A stretch of 64,000 nucleotides of DNA, taken from contig NZ_FQVT01000003.1 of assembly GCF_900129445.1 (NCBI RefSeq), positions 248,001 through 312,000 of the forward strand, given 5' to 3'. This document shows, in pieces, positions 7,219 to 16,240 of this stretch. The DNA is from Salegentibacter echinorum. Lineage in GTDB: Bacteria > Bacteroidota > Bacteroidia > Flavobacteriales > Flavobacteriaceae. Within the stretch, counting starts at the first letter, position 1; every line of letters begins with the position of its first letter. The notes under the pieces are model-generated. The model searched no databases and had not been told where the DNA came from. It saw only the letters and a program-made list of their open reading frames with translations. Both the position numbers and the translations under genes were made by a program.

Positions 7219-8385
7219 ATGCCTAAAAAATTAATACGCATTACCACTATCCCGCTTTCTCTGGAAAAACTTTTGGAGGGTCAACTTAGTTTTATGAATA
7301 AGTATTATGAAGTGACTGCTGTAGCAGCCGAGAAAGAACGTCTCGAGAAATATGGCCGGGATAATGATGTCAAAACCTTTTGGGTAGAAATGACGAGAGC
7401 TATTACCCCAGTGCAGGATATAAAAGCAGTTTTACGCCTATATAAGTACTTTAAAAAAGAAAAACCCGAAATTGTGCATACCCACACCCCAAAAGCTGGA
7501 ATTGTAGGAATGTTGGCAGCTAAAATGGCCGGGGTGCCTTTAAGAATTCATACCGTTGCCGGTTTGCCTTTAATGGAAACTACCGGGAGGAAGAGAAAAC
7601 TGCTAAATTTTGTAGAAAAATTTACCTATAAATTAGCGACAAAGGTTTTTCCAAACTCGAGAGGGTTGGAAGAAATCATTCTAAAGGAGGGATTTGCGAA
7701 AGAAGAAAAGTTAAAAGTGTTGGGAAAAGGGAGTAGCAATGGTATTGATACCTCTTATTTTGATCCTTCTCAATTTGATGCTGTTCAAACGAAGAATAAA
7801 AGAAAAGCTCTTGGAATTGCACAGGATGATTTTGTGTTTATTTTTATAGGAAGATTGGTGAGTGAGAAGGGGATAAATGAACTTGTGAGTGCATTTGAAA
7901 CGCTTCAGCAAGAACAAGAAGCTATTTCATTATTGTTGGTTGGACCATTTGAAAAGGAATTGGATCCTCTTAGGGATAAAACTTTTCAAGCTATTAAGAA
8001 TAACGATAAAATTTATACCACCGGCTATCAGGCAGATGTAAGACCTTATTTTAGTATAGCCAATGCTCTGGTGTTTCCTAGTTATAGGGAAGGTTTTCCC
8101 AATGTAGTAATGCAGGCGGGTGCGATGAATCTGCCGGCTATTGTGACCAATATTAATGGTTGTAACGAAATCATTGTAGAAGGGATAAATGGCGTGATAA
8201 TTCCTGTAAAAGATGATGAGGTTTTAAAAAAACGAATGCAACTATTTGTAGAGAATAAAAATTATACAGAGCGACTTGCTACAAATGCACGTGAAGAAAT
8301 ATGTAAATATTACGAACGTAAAGAGTTTTGGCGAGTTTTGTTAAAGGAATACAAAAATTTGGAGAAAGCCTATTTAAAATCTTAA
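7219..8385 (+). CDS. Family 4 glycosyltransferase (EPS locus, second copy)
   Basis: This GT-B glycosyltransferase has 388 residues. The N-terminal domain carries [20 protein letters not shown] (about 83-102), typical of GT4 enzymes acting on undecaprenyl-linked sugars. The C-terminal domain has [13 protein letters not shown] (about 209), and the donor-site region [19 protein letters not shown] (about 286-304), where the usual E-x7-E reads E-G-F-P-N-V-V-M-Q and so loses the second Glu. That substitution also occurs in PglA/WcaA-like members, so activity is plausible. It starts 3 bases after asnB and its 3' end overlaps a promoter for the PglC-like gene. As it sits next to the initiating transferase, it may add the second sugar. 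Confidence 0.87.
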   Translation: MPKKLIRITTIPLSLEKLLEGQLSFMNKYYEVTAVAAEKERLEKYGRDNDVKTFWVEMTRAITPVQDIKAVLRLYKYFKKEKPEIVHTHTPKAGIVGMLAAKMAGVPLRIHTVAGLPLMETTGRKRKLLNFVEKFTYKLATKVFPNSRGLEEIILKEGFAKEEKLKVLGKGSSNGIDTSYFDPSQFDAVQTKNKRKALGIAQDDFVFIFIGRLVSEKGINELVSAFETLQQEQEAISLLLVGPFEKELDPLRDKTFQAIKNNDKIYTTGYQADVRPYFSIANALVFPSYREGFPNVVMQAGAMNLPAIVTNINGCNEIIVEGINGVIIPVKDDEVLKKRMQLFVENKNYTERLATNAREEICKYYERKEFWRVLLKEYKNLEKAYLKS

Positions 8386-8390
8386 TTTTG
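8358..8390 (+). promoter_or_regulatory. Bacteroidetes-type promoter for the pglC-D-E-F-like block
   Basis: TTTG at 8358-8361 and TAATTTTG at 8383-8390 are spaced by 21 bases. The -33 box lies inside the 3' end of the preceding glycosyltransferase gene. The predicted start near 8397 leaves a leader of about 35 bases before the ATG at 8432. Confidence 0.5.
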
Positions 8391-8431
8391 CGCGACTAAA
8401 AAAGCGGCAAATTAAATCTTTTAGCAACCAT

Positions 8432-9037
8432 ATGTACAGACAATTTTTTAAACGATTTCTGGATTTCTTTGTTGCTTTTATGGCATTATTAGTGCTTAGT
8501 CCGTTATTAATTCCTATCACACTTTTATTAGCTTTGGCCAATAGTGGAAAGCCTTTTTTCTTTCAAAAACGACCTGGAAAAAACGAGCGTATTTTTAAGA
8601 TTATTAAGTTTAAAACTATGACAGATGAGCGGGATTCGAAGGGGGAATTATTGCCAGACGAAAAACGCCTTACTGCTGTAGGAAGTTTTGTAAGAAAAAC
8701 ATCTATAGATGAACTGCCTCAGCTTATTAATGTGATTAAAGGAGATATGAGCTTAATAGGTCCAAGGCCTTTATTACCTCAATATTTGTCGCTTTATTCA
8801 GAAAGACAGAAGAAAAGACATTGCGTGCGTCCCGGGATTACCGGTTGGGCACAGGTTAATGGTAGAAATGCCATTAGCTGGACAAAAAAGTTTGAATATG
8901 ATGTTTGGTATGTGGAGAATCTTTCATTTAGCCTGGATGTAAAAATCATTTTTAAAACTATAAAAAAAGTGCTGATTTCTGAAGGAATTAATACCGCTAA
9001 TATGGCAACTACCGAAGCATTTAATGGAAAGAACTAA
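8432..9037 (+). CDS. pglC: PglC-like phosphoglycosyl transferase, initiates lipid-linked glycan
   Basis: This small monotopic sugar-1-phosphate transferase has 201 residues. An N-terminal re-entrant hydrophobic helix (about residues 9-35, broken by SPLLIP) anchors it in the inner membrane. [10 protein letters not shown] (about 59-68) is the family signature and SIDELPQ places the catalytic Asp-Glu pair at 93-94, the same numbers I recall for Campylobacter Pgl[10 protein letters not shown] and [16 protein letters not shown] follow. It would move a sugar-1-phosphate from UDP to undecaprenyl phosphate. Followed by PglD-, PglE- and PglF-like genes, its natural substrate would be UDP-diNAcBac; this is inferred from context. 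The reading frame overlaps the next gene by 14 bases. Related enzymes use UDP-GalNAc or UDP-GlcNAc. Confidence 0.88.
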   Translation: MYRQFFKRFLDFFVAFMALLVLSPLLIPITLLLALANSGKPFFFQKRPGKNERIFKIIKFKTMTDERDSKGELLPDEKRLTAVGSFVRKTSIDELPQLINVIKGDMSLIGPRPLLPQYLSLYSERQKKRHCVRPGITGWAQVNGRNAISWTKKFEYDVWYVENLSFSLDVKIIFKTIKKVLISEGINTANMATTEAFNGKN

Positions 9038-9641
9038 GATAAATATATATGGTGCCAGCGGCCACGGTAAAGTAATTTTCGACGTCTTAAGGAGTCAGGA
9101 CCTTGAAATTCATGCTATCTTTGACGATAACCCTGAAGTAAAAGAATTTCTGAATTATACAGTAATACACAAACCCAAAGGTGATGCGTTGCGGCTGCCT
9201 ACAGTTTTTGCCATTGGAGACAATAAGATTAGAGAGAAAGTAACTAATAAATTTCAAGGTATTATTGCCGATGCTGTTTTTCATCGCTCTGCTGTGGTTT
9301 CGGCAATTAGTAATTTGGGTGAGGGTACTGTAATCATGCCAAATGCAGTGGTTAATGCGGGAACGAGAATAGGAAAACATTGTATTGTAAATTCGGGTGC
9401 TGTTGTAGAACACGATGTAGAACTTGGAGATTTTGTACACGTTGCCCCCAATACTGCAATAACAGGTAATGTAAAAATTGGAGAAGGCACACAGATAGGG
9501 GCAGGTGCATCTATTGTTCCCGGCATAACAATTGGAAAATGGGTCTCAATTGGTGCTGGAGCCGTCATTATAAAAGATATCCCGGACTATGCGATTGTGG
9601 TTGGTAACCCCGGGAAAATTATAAAATATTCTAATGAGTAA
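9024..9641 (+). CDS. pglD: PglD-like sugar O/N-acetyltransferase (left-handed beta-helix)
   Basis: This 205-residue protein begins with a Rossmann-like part ([15 protein letters not shown], about 8-22) that binds UDP-sugar, then a hexapeptide-repeat beta-helix from about residue 95 ([18 protein letters not shown]). [11 protein letters not shown] places the likely catalytic His at about 130. Homologues of the NeuD/PglD family acetylate the 4-amino group of UDP-4-amino-sugars with acetyl-CoA. Here it would complete UDP-2,4-diacetamido-2,4,6-trideoxyhexose. It overlaps the PglC-like gene by 14 bases and the PglE-like gene by 8 bases, implying translational coupling. A sialic-acid O-acetyltransferase role is an alternative, but no neu genes are present. 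Confidence 0.87.
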   Translation: MERTKINIYGASGHGKVIFDVLRSQDLEIHAIFDDNPEVKEFLNYTVIHKPKGDALRLPTVFAIGDNKIREKVTNKFQGIIADAVFHRSAVVSAISNLGEGTVIMPNAVVNAGTRIGKHCIVNSGAVVEHDVELGDFVHVAPNTAITGNVKIGEGTQIGAGASIVPGITIGKWVSIGAGAVIIKDIPDYAIVVGNPGKIIKYSNE

Positions 9642-10809
9642 AGATAAAATATGGTTATCCTCTCCACATATGGGAGGTAATGAGCAAATCTACGTCAATA
9701 AAGCTTTTGAAGAGAACTGGGTAGCACCATTAGGACCAAACGTAAATGGTTTTGAAGAAGACATTAGAGAGTATCTCTTCTCCTCCCCCTTAGCGGGAGG
9801 TCGGGAGGGGGCCGAGGGGGCTTCTGTGGCCGCCCTAAGTTCCGGCACAGCTGCTTTACACCTTGCGCTTATTATGCTTGGAGTTAAGGCTGGAGATGAG
9901 GTGATTTGCCAGAGTATGACTTTTGCAGCTTCAGCTAATCCCATTGTATATCTTGGAGCCACACCAGTTTTTATAGATAGCGAAAAAGATACGCTAAATT
10001 TATGCCCCGAGCAGTTGGAAAGAGCAATAAAGGACCGTATTGCGAAAGGAAAAAAACCAAAAGCGATTATTGCCGTACATTTATACGGAACTCCTTATAA
10101 GGTTGATGATGTTCATAAAGTTGCTTCAGAATATGAAATCCCGGTGATTGAAGATGCTGCGGAAGCATTGGGGAGTACTTATAAAGAGCAAAAGTGCGGT
10201 ACTTTTGGAGATTTGGCCATTTTGTCTTTCAACGGAAATAAAATTATCACTACTTCGGGCGGAGGAGCGCTAATCACCGGGACGCAAAAGCAAAAAGAAA
10301 AGGCAGTGTTTTTAGCAACCCAGGCCAGGGATGCGGCACCTCATTATCAACATAGTGAGATTGGGTATAATTATAGGTTGAGTAATATTTCCGCAGGAAT
10401 AGGTCGCGGACAAATGGAAGTTATTGACGAAAGAGTAGGTGCCAGAAGAAAAATGCACCAATTTTACGTAGATTTGTTTGCCGGTATTAGAGGTGTTAAA
10501 GTATATTCTGAACCAAATTCAAACTATTTTTCCAATCATTGGTTAAGCGTGATAGAAGTTGATAAGAATGCAACAGGCGGAATTACCAGAGAAGATTTAA
10601 GACTGCATTTAGAGCAGGAAAATATTGAAAGCAGGCCACTCTGGAAACCAATGCATATGCAACCGGTCTTTGCAGAAGCGCCATTCTATGGAACAGGAAT
10701 TGCAGAGGCTCTTTTCCAAAACGGACTTTGTTTGCCTTCCGGTTCTAATTTAACCGATAAGGAAAGGTCTCGAATAAAAGCGAGGATCTTGTCTTGTTTT
10801 TCAAAATAA
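9634..10809 (+). CDS. pglE: PglE-like DegT/DnrJ/EryC1 aminotransferase (PLP)
   Basis: This sugar aminotransferase has 391 residues. ALSSGTAALHLAL (about 67-79) binds PLP phosphate, VIEDAAEALGS (about 171-181) holds the cofactor-ring Asp, and SFNGNKIITTSGGG places the PLP Lys at about 203. Such enzymes convert a UDP-4-keto-6-deoxy-HexNAc to the 4-amino sugar with glutamate, between the PglF dehydratase and PglD acetylation steps. The coding region contains an extra Ser/Gly/Arg-rich segment (residues 49-62) encoded by a palindromic repeat just before the conserved ALSSGTAA block. The frame is kept and all catalytic motifs follow, so the enzyme is probably active. It starts 8 bases inside the PglD-like gene. 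Confidence 0.9.
   Translation: MSKDKIWLSSPHMGGNEQIYVNKAFEENWVAPLGPNVNGFEEDIREYLFSSPLAGGREGAEGASVAALSSGTAALHLALIMLGVKAGDEVICQSMTFAASANPIVYLGATPVFIDSEKDTLNLCPEQLERAIKDRIAKGKKPKAIIAVHLYGTPYKVDDVHKVASEYEIPVIEDAAEALGSTYKEQKCGTFGDLAILSFNGNKIITTSGGGALITGTQKQKEKAVFLATQARDAAPHYQHSEIGYNYRLSNISAGIGRGQMEVIDERVGARRKMHQFYVDLFAGIRGVKVYSEPNSNYFSNHWLSVIEVDKNATGGITREDLRLHLEQENIESRPLWKPMHMQPVFAEAPFYGTGIAEALFQNGLCLPSGSNLTDKERSRIKARILSCFSK
9778..9819. repeat. GC-rich palindromic repeat inserted in frame in the PglE-like gene
   Basis: The 42 bases encode FSSPLAGGREGAEG. They contain the inverted arms CCTCCC (9782-9787) and GGGAGG (9795-9800) with a 7-base loop, plus a further GGGAGGGG block. Composition is strikingly G/C-rich against AT-rich flanks. 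From memory, elements of this CCTCCC-TTAG-GGGAGG type are scattered in intergenic DNA of many Bacteroidetes. Confidence 0.7.
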
Positions 10810-10910
10810 GATAAAAACACTATCTGGTGTCTTAAAAGTTTAGAGCTCCAGATCGTTAAACTGCAGCCATTTGTGCTAACTGACTTTATGATGCAATAGA
10901 AGCTGAAATT

Positions 10911-12890
10911 ATGATTGGAGATAAACTAAATAGTGCGCTTAAAAGTATTTTATCGGGAAAAGACACCTCTCTGGACCTGAAAAATATAAAATATCTACCT
11001 CGTTGGGTGGTATATCTTATTGATATATCCCTGGTAGCCGTTTCCACTCTGCTTACTATATTAATTGTTATAGATCTTACTCCCAGTTATTATACCTTAC
11101 TTAGTTTTTACGATAAAACTTTTTTAATACTAGCAGTACATATTTTTTATTTCTATATTTTTAAAACTTATGCAGGAATCATAAGATACTCTTCTAATAT
11201 AGATGCACTAAAACTTCAATTAGCCACATTTAGTTCGTTTCTCACGCTTACCATTATCAATTACATTGTTTATTTTGTAATTGACGAAAAGATATTTTTA
11301 ATAGGGGGCTTGTTTATTAATTTATGTATTTCATTCTCATTATTGTTCCTGTTTAGATTGGGGGTAAAACAAATTTATGAGTATTTTAAATTAGTGAGCA
11401 GAGAGGAAAAAGTGCTGCGAGCGGTGATCCTGGGGGCCGATGAGAATGCAATCTCTATTGCTGGGGCACTTGATATAGAAATACCCCGGCGTTTTAAAAT
11501 AGTAGGTTTTCTAACTAATGAAAAGCACAACAAAAGCATACGTTTATTAGATAAACCGGTAATAAACTATTCCTCAGAAATTCATAAAGCAGTAAAAAGC
11601 GTTGATGCAGATGCGATTGTACTTTCAGAAAATAATTTTACCGCCGGAGAAAAGTTTAATTTTGTTGAAGATTGTTTAGAAAATAATATCCAGGTTTTTA
11701 ATGCTCCAATTGTTTCAACCTGGGGGGAAGATCAACAACCTATCGCTAATAAGGTAAAATCTTTACAAATTGAAGATTTATTAGAGCGAGAGCCTATTCG
11801 CTTAAATCCTGAAAATAAAGAAAAACAATTAACCGGAAAGACTATCCTGGTAACAGGGGGAGCTGGCTCGATAGGTAGTGAAATCGTAAGACAGGTTGCT
11901 AAATATAAACCTAAGAAACTTATCATTTTAGACCAGGCAGAAACACCTTTGCATAGTCTAAGTCTGGAAATAAATGCCAAATTCCCCAATTTAAATTGCA
12001 AATTTATTATATGTGATGTTGGAAATCACAGGCGTTTGGAGCTTATGTTTCAAAATCAGGATATCAATGTAATATATCACGCCGCGGCCTATAAACACGT
12101 GCCATTAATGGAAGAGAATCCGCATGAGGCGGCATTTGTAAACATTATGGGGACAAAAAACTTGGCAGATTTGGCATTAAAGTATCAGGTTTCTCGTTTT
12201 GTGATGGTTTCTACAGATAAAGCAGTAAATCCTACTAATGTGATGGGAGCTTCTAAGAGAGCTGCAGAAATGTATGTGCAGTCACTTTATCACTCTAAGG
12301 TGCAGGAAGACACTAATACTACAAAGTTTATCACTACCAGGTTTGGGAATGTTCTGGGATCCAATGGTTCGGTTGTTCCTTTATTTAAAAAACAAATAGA
12401 ACGTGGCGGACCGGTAACAATTACCCATCCAGATATTATTAGATATTTTATGACGATTCCAGAGGCCTGCCAGTTGGTGCTGGAAGCAGGCACTATGGGG
12501 AATGGAGGGGAAATTTATATTTTTGATATGGGAGAACCGGTAAAAATAATGGATCTTGCCATAAAAATGATTAAACTTGCAGGCTATGAGCCCAATAAGA
12601 ATATAAAGATAAAAATAACCGGATTAAGGCCGGGTGAAAAGCTTTATGAAGAGCTTTTAAATGAAGAAAGTAGAACCTTACCTACCCATCACAAAAAAAT
12701 TATGATTGGACAGGAAGTAGTGAAAGACCACGAATTTGTAAGTGAAAGAATAGAGAAAATCATCAAGTCTGCAAATAGTTTAAATGCCGATAAAATGGTT
12801 AGAAAGTTAAAAATACTCATCCCGGAATTTAAAAGTAACAACTCTTCTTTTGAAAGTCTGGATAAAAAAGAAAAAATAGCTAGTGAATAA
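10911..12890 (+). CDS. pglF: PglF/WbpM/CapD-like membrane UDP-GlcNAc 4,6-dehydratase
   Basis: Its 659 residues match full-length membrane dehydratases. Four transmembrane segments fill about residues 30-155. A first Rossmann-like domain (about 165-290) precedes the catalytic SDR domain from about 308, where LVTGGAGSIGSEI binds NAD(P). VSTDKAVNPTNVMGASK (about 430-446) carries the T-D-K catalytic residues and a Met in the place of the usual SDR Tyr, as in PglF and WbpM. It would convert UDP-GlcNAc to the 4-keto-6-deoxy sugar for the PglE-like enzyme. The 3' end overlaps the Wza gene by 8 bases if the GTG start of that gene is used, linking sugar synthesis with export. Confidence 0.92.
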   Translation: MIGDKLNSALKSILSGKDTSLDLKNIKYLPRWVVYLIDISLVAVSTLLTILIVIDLTPSYYTLLSFYDKTFLILAVHIFYFYIFKTYAGIIRYSSNIDALKLQLATFSSFLTLTIINYIVYFVIDEKIFLIGGLFINLCISFSLLFLFRLGVKQIYEYFKLVSREEKVLRAVILGADENAISIAGALDIEIPRRFKIVGFLTNEKHNKSIRLLDKPVINYSSEIHKAVKSVDADAIVLSENNFTAGEKFNFVEDCLENNIQVFNAPIVSTWGEDQQPIANKVKSLQIEDLLEREPIRLNPENKEKQLTGKTILVTGGAGSIGSEIVRQVAKYKPKKLIILDQAETPLHSLSLEINAKFPNLNCKFIICDVGNHRRLELMFQNQDINVIYHAAAYKHVPLMEENPHEAAFVNIMGTKNLADLALKYQVSRFVMVSTDKAVNPTNVMGASKRAAEMYVQSLYHSKVQEDTNTTKFITTRFGNVLGSNGSVVPLFKKQIERGGPVTITHPDIIRYFMTIPEACQLVLEAGTMGNGGEIYIFDMGEPVKIMDLAIKMIKLAGYEPNKNIKIKITGLRPGEKLYEELLNEESRTLPTHHKKIMIGQEVVKDHEFVSERIEKIIKSANSLNADKMVRKLKILIPEFKSNNSSFESLDKKEKIASE

Positions 12891-13692
12891 TTTTACAAAA
12901 AGAAACTGGATGGTTAATAGTCTTCAAAAGTTTACCCTGCTTTTTTTAATTATATTAAGTGTTTCAAGCTGTGCTACCAAAGATGAAGTAGTTTATTTTA
13001 ATAATGCACAAAGTTTAAATGGGAAAGAAAACCTTCTGGATTACGAACCCCATATAGAAAAAAACGATGTTTTGCGAATTAATGTTTCATCTTCATCTGT
13101 TAATGAGGAAATAACGAAACCTTTTCAAATGAATACGCAGAGTAACCGTAGTAGTGGAGGCGGTGGCCAAAGTCAATCCCTTACCGGTTATTTAGTAAGT
13201 CCCGCAGGAACTATAAATTTTCCTGTTTTAGGTACGGTACAGGTAGAAGGTCTTACCCGAACCGAAATTCAACGAAAATTGGAAGGACAAATCGAAGAAT
13301 ATGTGAGGGATCCCGTGGTAGATGTACGTATCGTAAACTTTAGCGTAACAGTTTTGGGGGAAGTAGGTGGTGCCGGTAGAATTCAAATTTCCGATGGAAG
13401 AGTAACCATGCCAGAGCTTATTGCCATGAGTGGCGGTATTACCTATAACGGTAAACGGGAAAACGTTATGATAATTCGTGAAGTAAACGGTGTAAAAAGT
13501 GTTGGTTATATCGATATGACCGAAACCGATTTATTTGATAGTCCGTACTATTACTTAAAACAAAATGATTTGGTATATGTGGAACCCACTTACAAAGCAG
13601 TAAAATCTGCCGGCTTTTTTACTAGTTATCAGGGGATAATTTCAGTGGGAACTACAATAATAAGCCTTTACCTTTTAATAAATAGCCTTTAA
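12883..13692 (+). CDS. wza: Wza-like polysaccharide export lipoprotein
   Basis: The 269-residue outer-membrane export protein has a lipoprotein signal peptide ending in the lipobox VSSC. The poly_export domain (KNDVLRINVSSSS onward, about 57-150) contains TGYLVSPAGTINFPVLGTV, and an SLBB domain follows (VTVLGEVGGAGRIQ, then TMPELIAMSGGI). The GTG at 12883 overlaps the dehydratase gene by 8 bases; an ATG at 12910 would give a shorter, more typical signal peptide and is equally possible. A C-terminal hydrophobic helix (about 245-265) could be the Wza-type helix crossing the outer membrane. It forms the export channel together with the Wzc partner 4 bases downstream. Confidence 0.9.
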   Translation: MNNFTKRNWMVNSLQKFTLLFLIILSVSSCATKDEVVYFNNAQSLNGKENLLDYEPHIEKNDVLRINVSSSSVNEEITKPFQMNTQSNRSSGGGGQSQSLTGYLVSPAGTINFPVLGTVQVEGLTRTEIQRKLEGQIEEYVRDPVVDVRIVNFSVTVLGEVGGAGRIQISDGRVTMPELIAMSGGITYNGKRENVMIIREVNGVKSVGYIDMTETDLFDSPYYYLKQNDLVYVEPTYKAVKSAGFFTSYQGIISVGTTIISLYLLINSL

Positions 13693-13696
13693 TTAA

Positions 13697-16102
13697 ATGG
13701 AAGAATTAAACGATTTTACTGAGGAAAAGGAAGAGTCTAACTTTGACTTGAAAGCTGAAATTTTTAAATATCTTGCCTATTGGAAATGGATATTATTAGG
13801 CTTTTTAGTTGGTGGTTTATTTGCCTATTTATACAACCGCTATACCATTCCCAAATTCAATACAGAGGCAACCCTGCTCATTGTTCAAGACGAGCAAAAT
13901 AATGCGATGAGTGCTATGCCATCTCGCGGGAGGTCTGTTCTTTCTATAGAGGAAGATGGTCTTCAAAACCACATTGAGAAATTAAAGTCAAAGCAAATTG
14001 TTGAAAGTGTGGTCAACGAATTAAACCACCATATAAGTTACTTTATTGAGGGAAATGTGATTACCGTAGAAGCGTATAAGAGTAGTCCTATTTTTATTGA
14101 GTTTATTACCTCAGATTCTATAGTTAATAATTCATCGATTAATCTTTTTGTAACTCCAATTTCAGATACATCTTTTAAGTTAGAAGAAGAAGGTAGGGAG
14201 TATTCAGAAACCCATGAAATTGGGGAAATAATTGAAATGAATGGTTTGAAATTTACCATTTTACCGCGCTCTGGAGGGGTGGAAGGTACATTTGGTAAAA
14301 CCAGCACAGTTAATATTAGACTTAAACCTGTAAAGGAGGTCGCAGCGAAGTATATTTCGAAATTGCAGGTGGTTCAAAAAGGTAAAGCTAAAGATATTCT
14401 ATTGCTAAATTTGGTACAGGAAAGTCCTGATAGATCAGAAGACTTTCTCAATAAATTAATGGAAAGTTTTAATGAAGCAGGAATAAAAGATAAGCAAGAA
14501 GTAGCTGAAAATACTACAGCTTTTATCCAGAGTCGGTTAGAAATGATTACTACAGAACTGGATTCGGTAGAAGGAGGAATTGCCCAGTTTAAACGTGAGA
14601 ATCGAATTATGGACATTGGTAGTGGGGCTTCCCAGTTTCAACAAAAAGTTTCTTCTGCTGAACAAGAAGTTTTTAACTTGGAGACTCAATTAGAACTTCT
14701 AAAATCTGTAGAGAAATTATTGCGTAGTCAGGGAGATTATGAGTTATTGCCCGAGATAGGTATTAGCGAAGGAGGGGTCTCTGGGTTAGCAAACTCTTAT
14801 AATACTCTGGTAATGGAGCGTAATATGTACCTAAAAGGGGGAACTGAAAAAAATCCAATAGTAGAAAGTCTTACGGAACAATTGGATGCATTAAGAAAAA
14901 ACCTTTTTGAGAGTATAGCAAGTACAAAGCAATCACTTAATATACAGCTAAATGAGTTAAATCAACGCGGGGATCTCGCAGAAGGTCAATTCAGCAATTT
15001 TCCTGGTTTGGAAAAAGGAATGCGTAGCATTCAACGGCAACAAACGATTAAAGAACAGCTTTATTTATTTTTATTACAACGCCGAGAGGAAGCAGCGATT
15101 TCTTTTGCCTCTACGGCATCTGTAGCCCGTGTAATTGATTCAGCTTATACTCTAGAATCCTCTGTAGCCCCGGAACCCTGGCTAATATTAGTAGGCGGAT
15201 TTTTAATTGGCTTAATTATTCCAATTTTAATCATTTTTGCCAAAAATATGATGGACACCAAAATACATCATAAAGGGGAATTGAATCAGTTAATAAAACA
15301 TATTCCTTTTATAGGAGAGGTGCCACGGGTTTCTGGAAATCAGGAAGATCAGCGCATTGAAGTGAATGACAGGTCACCATTAGCAGAATCTTTTAGAATT
15401 TTAAGAACGAATCTTGCTTATTTATTTCAAAATAAAGGGACAGAAAGAGGAGAAGTCATTTTTGTGACCTCTACTATAAAGGGTGAAGGTAAAACATTTA
15501 TCGCCTACAATATGGCGCGTACACTTGCGAGTACCGGTAAAAAAGTTTTACTGGTAGGAGCAGATATTCGTAATCCTAAATTGCATAGATATGGTCATAT
15601 AAGTGATACGGCTCCGAAGGGACTATCAGATTATTTATATGATTTGGACGTAACTGAAGAAGACGTTATTTCTTTAGAAAAAAAGGCAGGAATTAAAGTA
15701 GATATGGTGCTTTCAGGTCCTATACCTCCAAACCCGGCAGAATTATTAATGAATGACCGGTTAGAGCAATTATTAGAATATGCAGCAGGCCAATACGATT
15801 TCGTAATTGTAGATACTGCGCCTACCATGATTGTGACAGATACGCTACTTATTAGTCCGTTAGCCGATACCACACTTTATGTAGTTCGTGCCGATGTTAC
15901 GGACAAAAAGATGCTGGATTTCCCAAAAGAATTAAAGCAGCAAGGCAAGATCAAGAGTCCGGCTATTGTTTTAAATGATGTAGATTACTCTAAATTTTCC
16001 TACGGAGCTAAATATGGGTATTCCTATGGATACGGCTATGGCTACGGACAGGATAAAGAATCTCGTTGGAACCGTATAAAAAGAAAACTTACCGGTAAAT
16101 AG
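13697..16102 (+). CDS. wzc: Wzc-like polysaccharide co-polymerase / autophosphorylating tyrosine kinase
   Basis: This BY-kinase has 801 residues. A Wzz domain is flanked by transmembrane helices at about 33-52 and 495-517, with coiled coils in the periplasmic part (about 270-430). The cytoplasmic kinase has Walker A TSTIKGEGKT (about 590-599), a Walker A' region VLLVGADIRNP and Walker B FVIVDTAP. The usual D-A-D of Walker A' reads G-A-D, so the first Asp is replaced. The C-terminus has a Tyr cluster (KYGYSYGYGYGYG, about 774-786), the autophosphorylation site. It controls chain length and opens the Wza channel. A PHP phosphatase gene converges on it just downstream. Confidence 0.93.
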   Translation: MEELNDFTEEKEESNFDLKAEIFKYLAYWKWILLGFLVGGLFAYLYNRYTIPKFNTEATLLIVQDEQNNAMSAMPSRGRSVLSIEEDGLQNHIEKLKSKQIVESVVNELNHHISYFIEGNVITVEAYKSSPIFIEFITSDSIVNNSSINLFVTPISDTSFKLEEEGREYSETHEIGEIIEMNGLKFTILPRSGGVEGTFGKTSTVNIRLKPVKEVAAKYISKLQVVQKGKAKDILLLNLVQESPDRSEDFLNKLMESFNEAGIKDKQEVAENTTAFIQSRLEMITTELDSVEGGIAQFKRENRIMDIGSGASQFQQKVSSAEQEVFNLETQLELLKSVEKLLRSQGDYELLPEIGISEGGVSGLANSYNTLVMERNMYLKGGTEKNPIVESLTEQLDALRKNLFESIASTKQSLNIQLNELNQRGDLAEGQFSNFPGLEKGMRSIQRQQTIKEQLYLFLLQRREEAAISFASTASVARVIDSAYTLESSVAPEPWLILVGGFLIGLIIPILIIFAKNMMDTKIHHKGELNQLIKHIPFIGEVPRVSGNQEDQRIEVNDRSPLAESFRILRTNLAYLFQNKGTERGEVIFVTSTIKGEGKTFIAYNMARTLASTGKKVLLVGADIRNPKLHRYGHISDTAPKGLSDYLYDLDVTEEDVISLEKKAGIKVDMVLSGPIPPNPAELLMNDRLEQLLEYAAGQYDFVIVDTAPTMIVTDTLLISPLADTTLYVVRADVTDKKMLDFPKELKQQGKIKSPAIVLNDVDYSKFSYGAKYGYSYGYGYGYGQDKESRWNRIKRKLTGK

Positions 16103-16113
16103 GATGTTGTCGG

Positions 16114-16150
16114 TTTTCAGTTCTCAGTTTTCAGTTGTGAGTTGTAGTTG
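16114..16150. repeat. 7-bp periodic array (TTTTCAG type)
   Basis: The units are TTTTCAG, TTCTCAG, TTTTCAG, TTGTGAG, TTGTAG and TTG. The array begins 12 bases after the wzc stop codon. Confidence 0.65.
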
Positions 16151-16219
16151 CCTACTGAATACTGCGACTGCCAACTGGTTATTGTTTGTTGTTAGCGAGG
16201 ACGAAGGACGATGCGGTGT

Positions 16220-16240
16220 TTGAACCTTGAACCTTGAACT
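16220..16240. repeat. Three 7-bp tandem units (TTGAACC) touching the phosphatase stop codon
   Basis: TTGAACC, TTGAACC and TTGAACT lie in direct succession. The next base starts the complement of the stop codon of the convergent phosphatase gene. Confidence 0.7.

Noticed and set aside
7219-8385. Second glycosyltransferase as inactive because of the changed E-x7-E motif
   Set aside because: Other GT4 members also lack the second Glu, and all surrounding motifs are intact.
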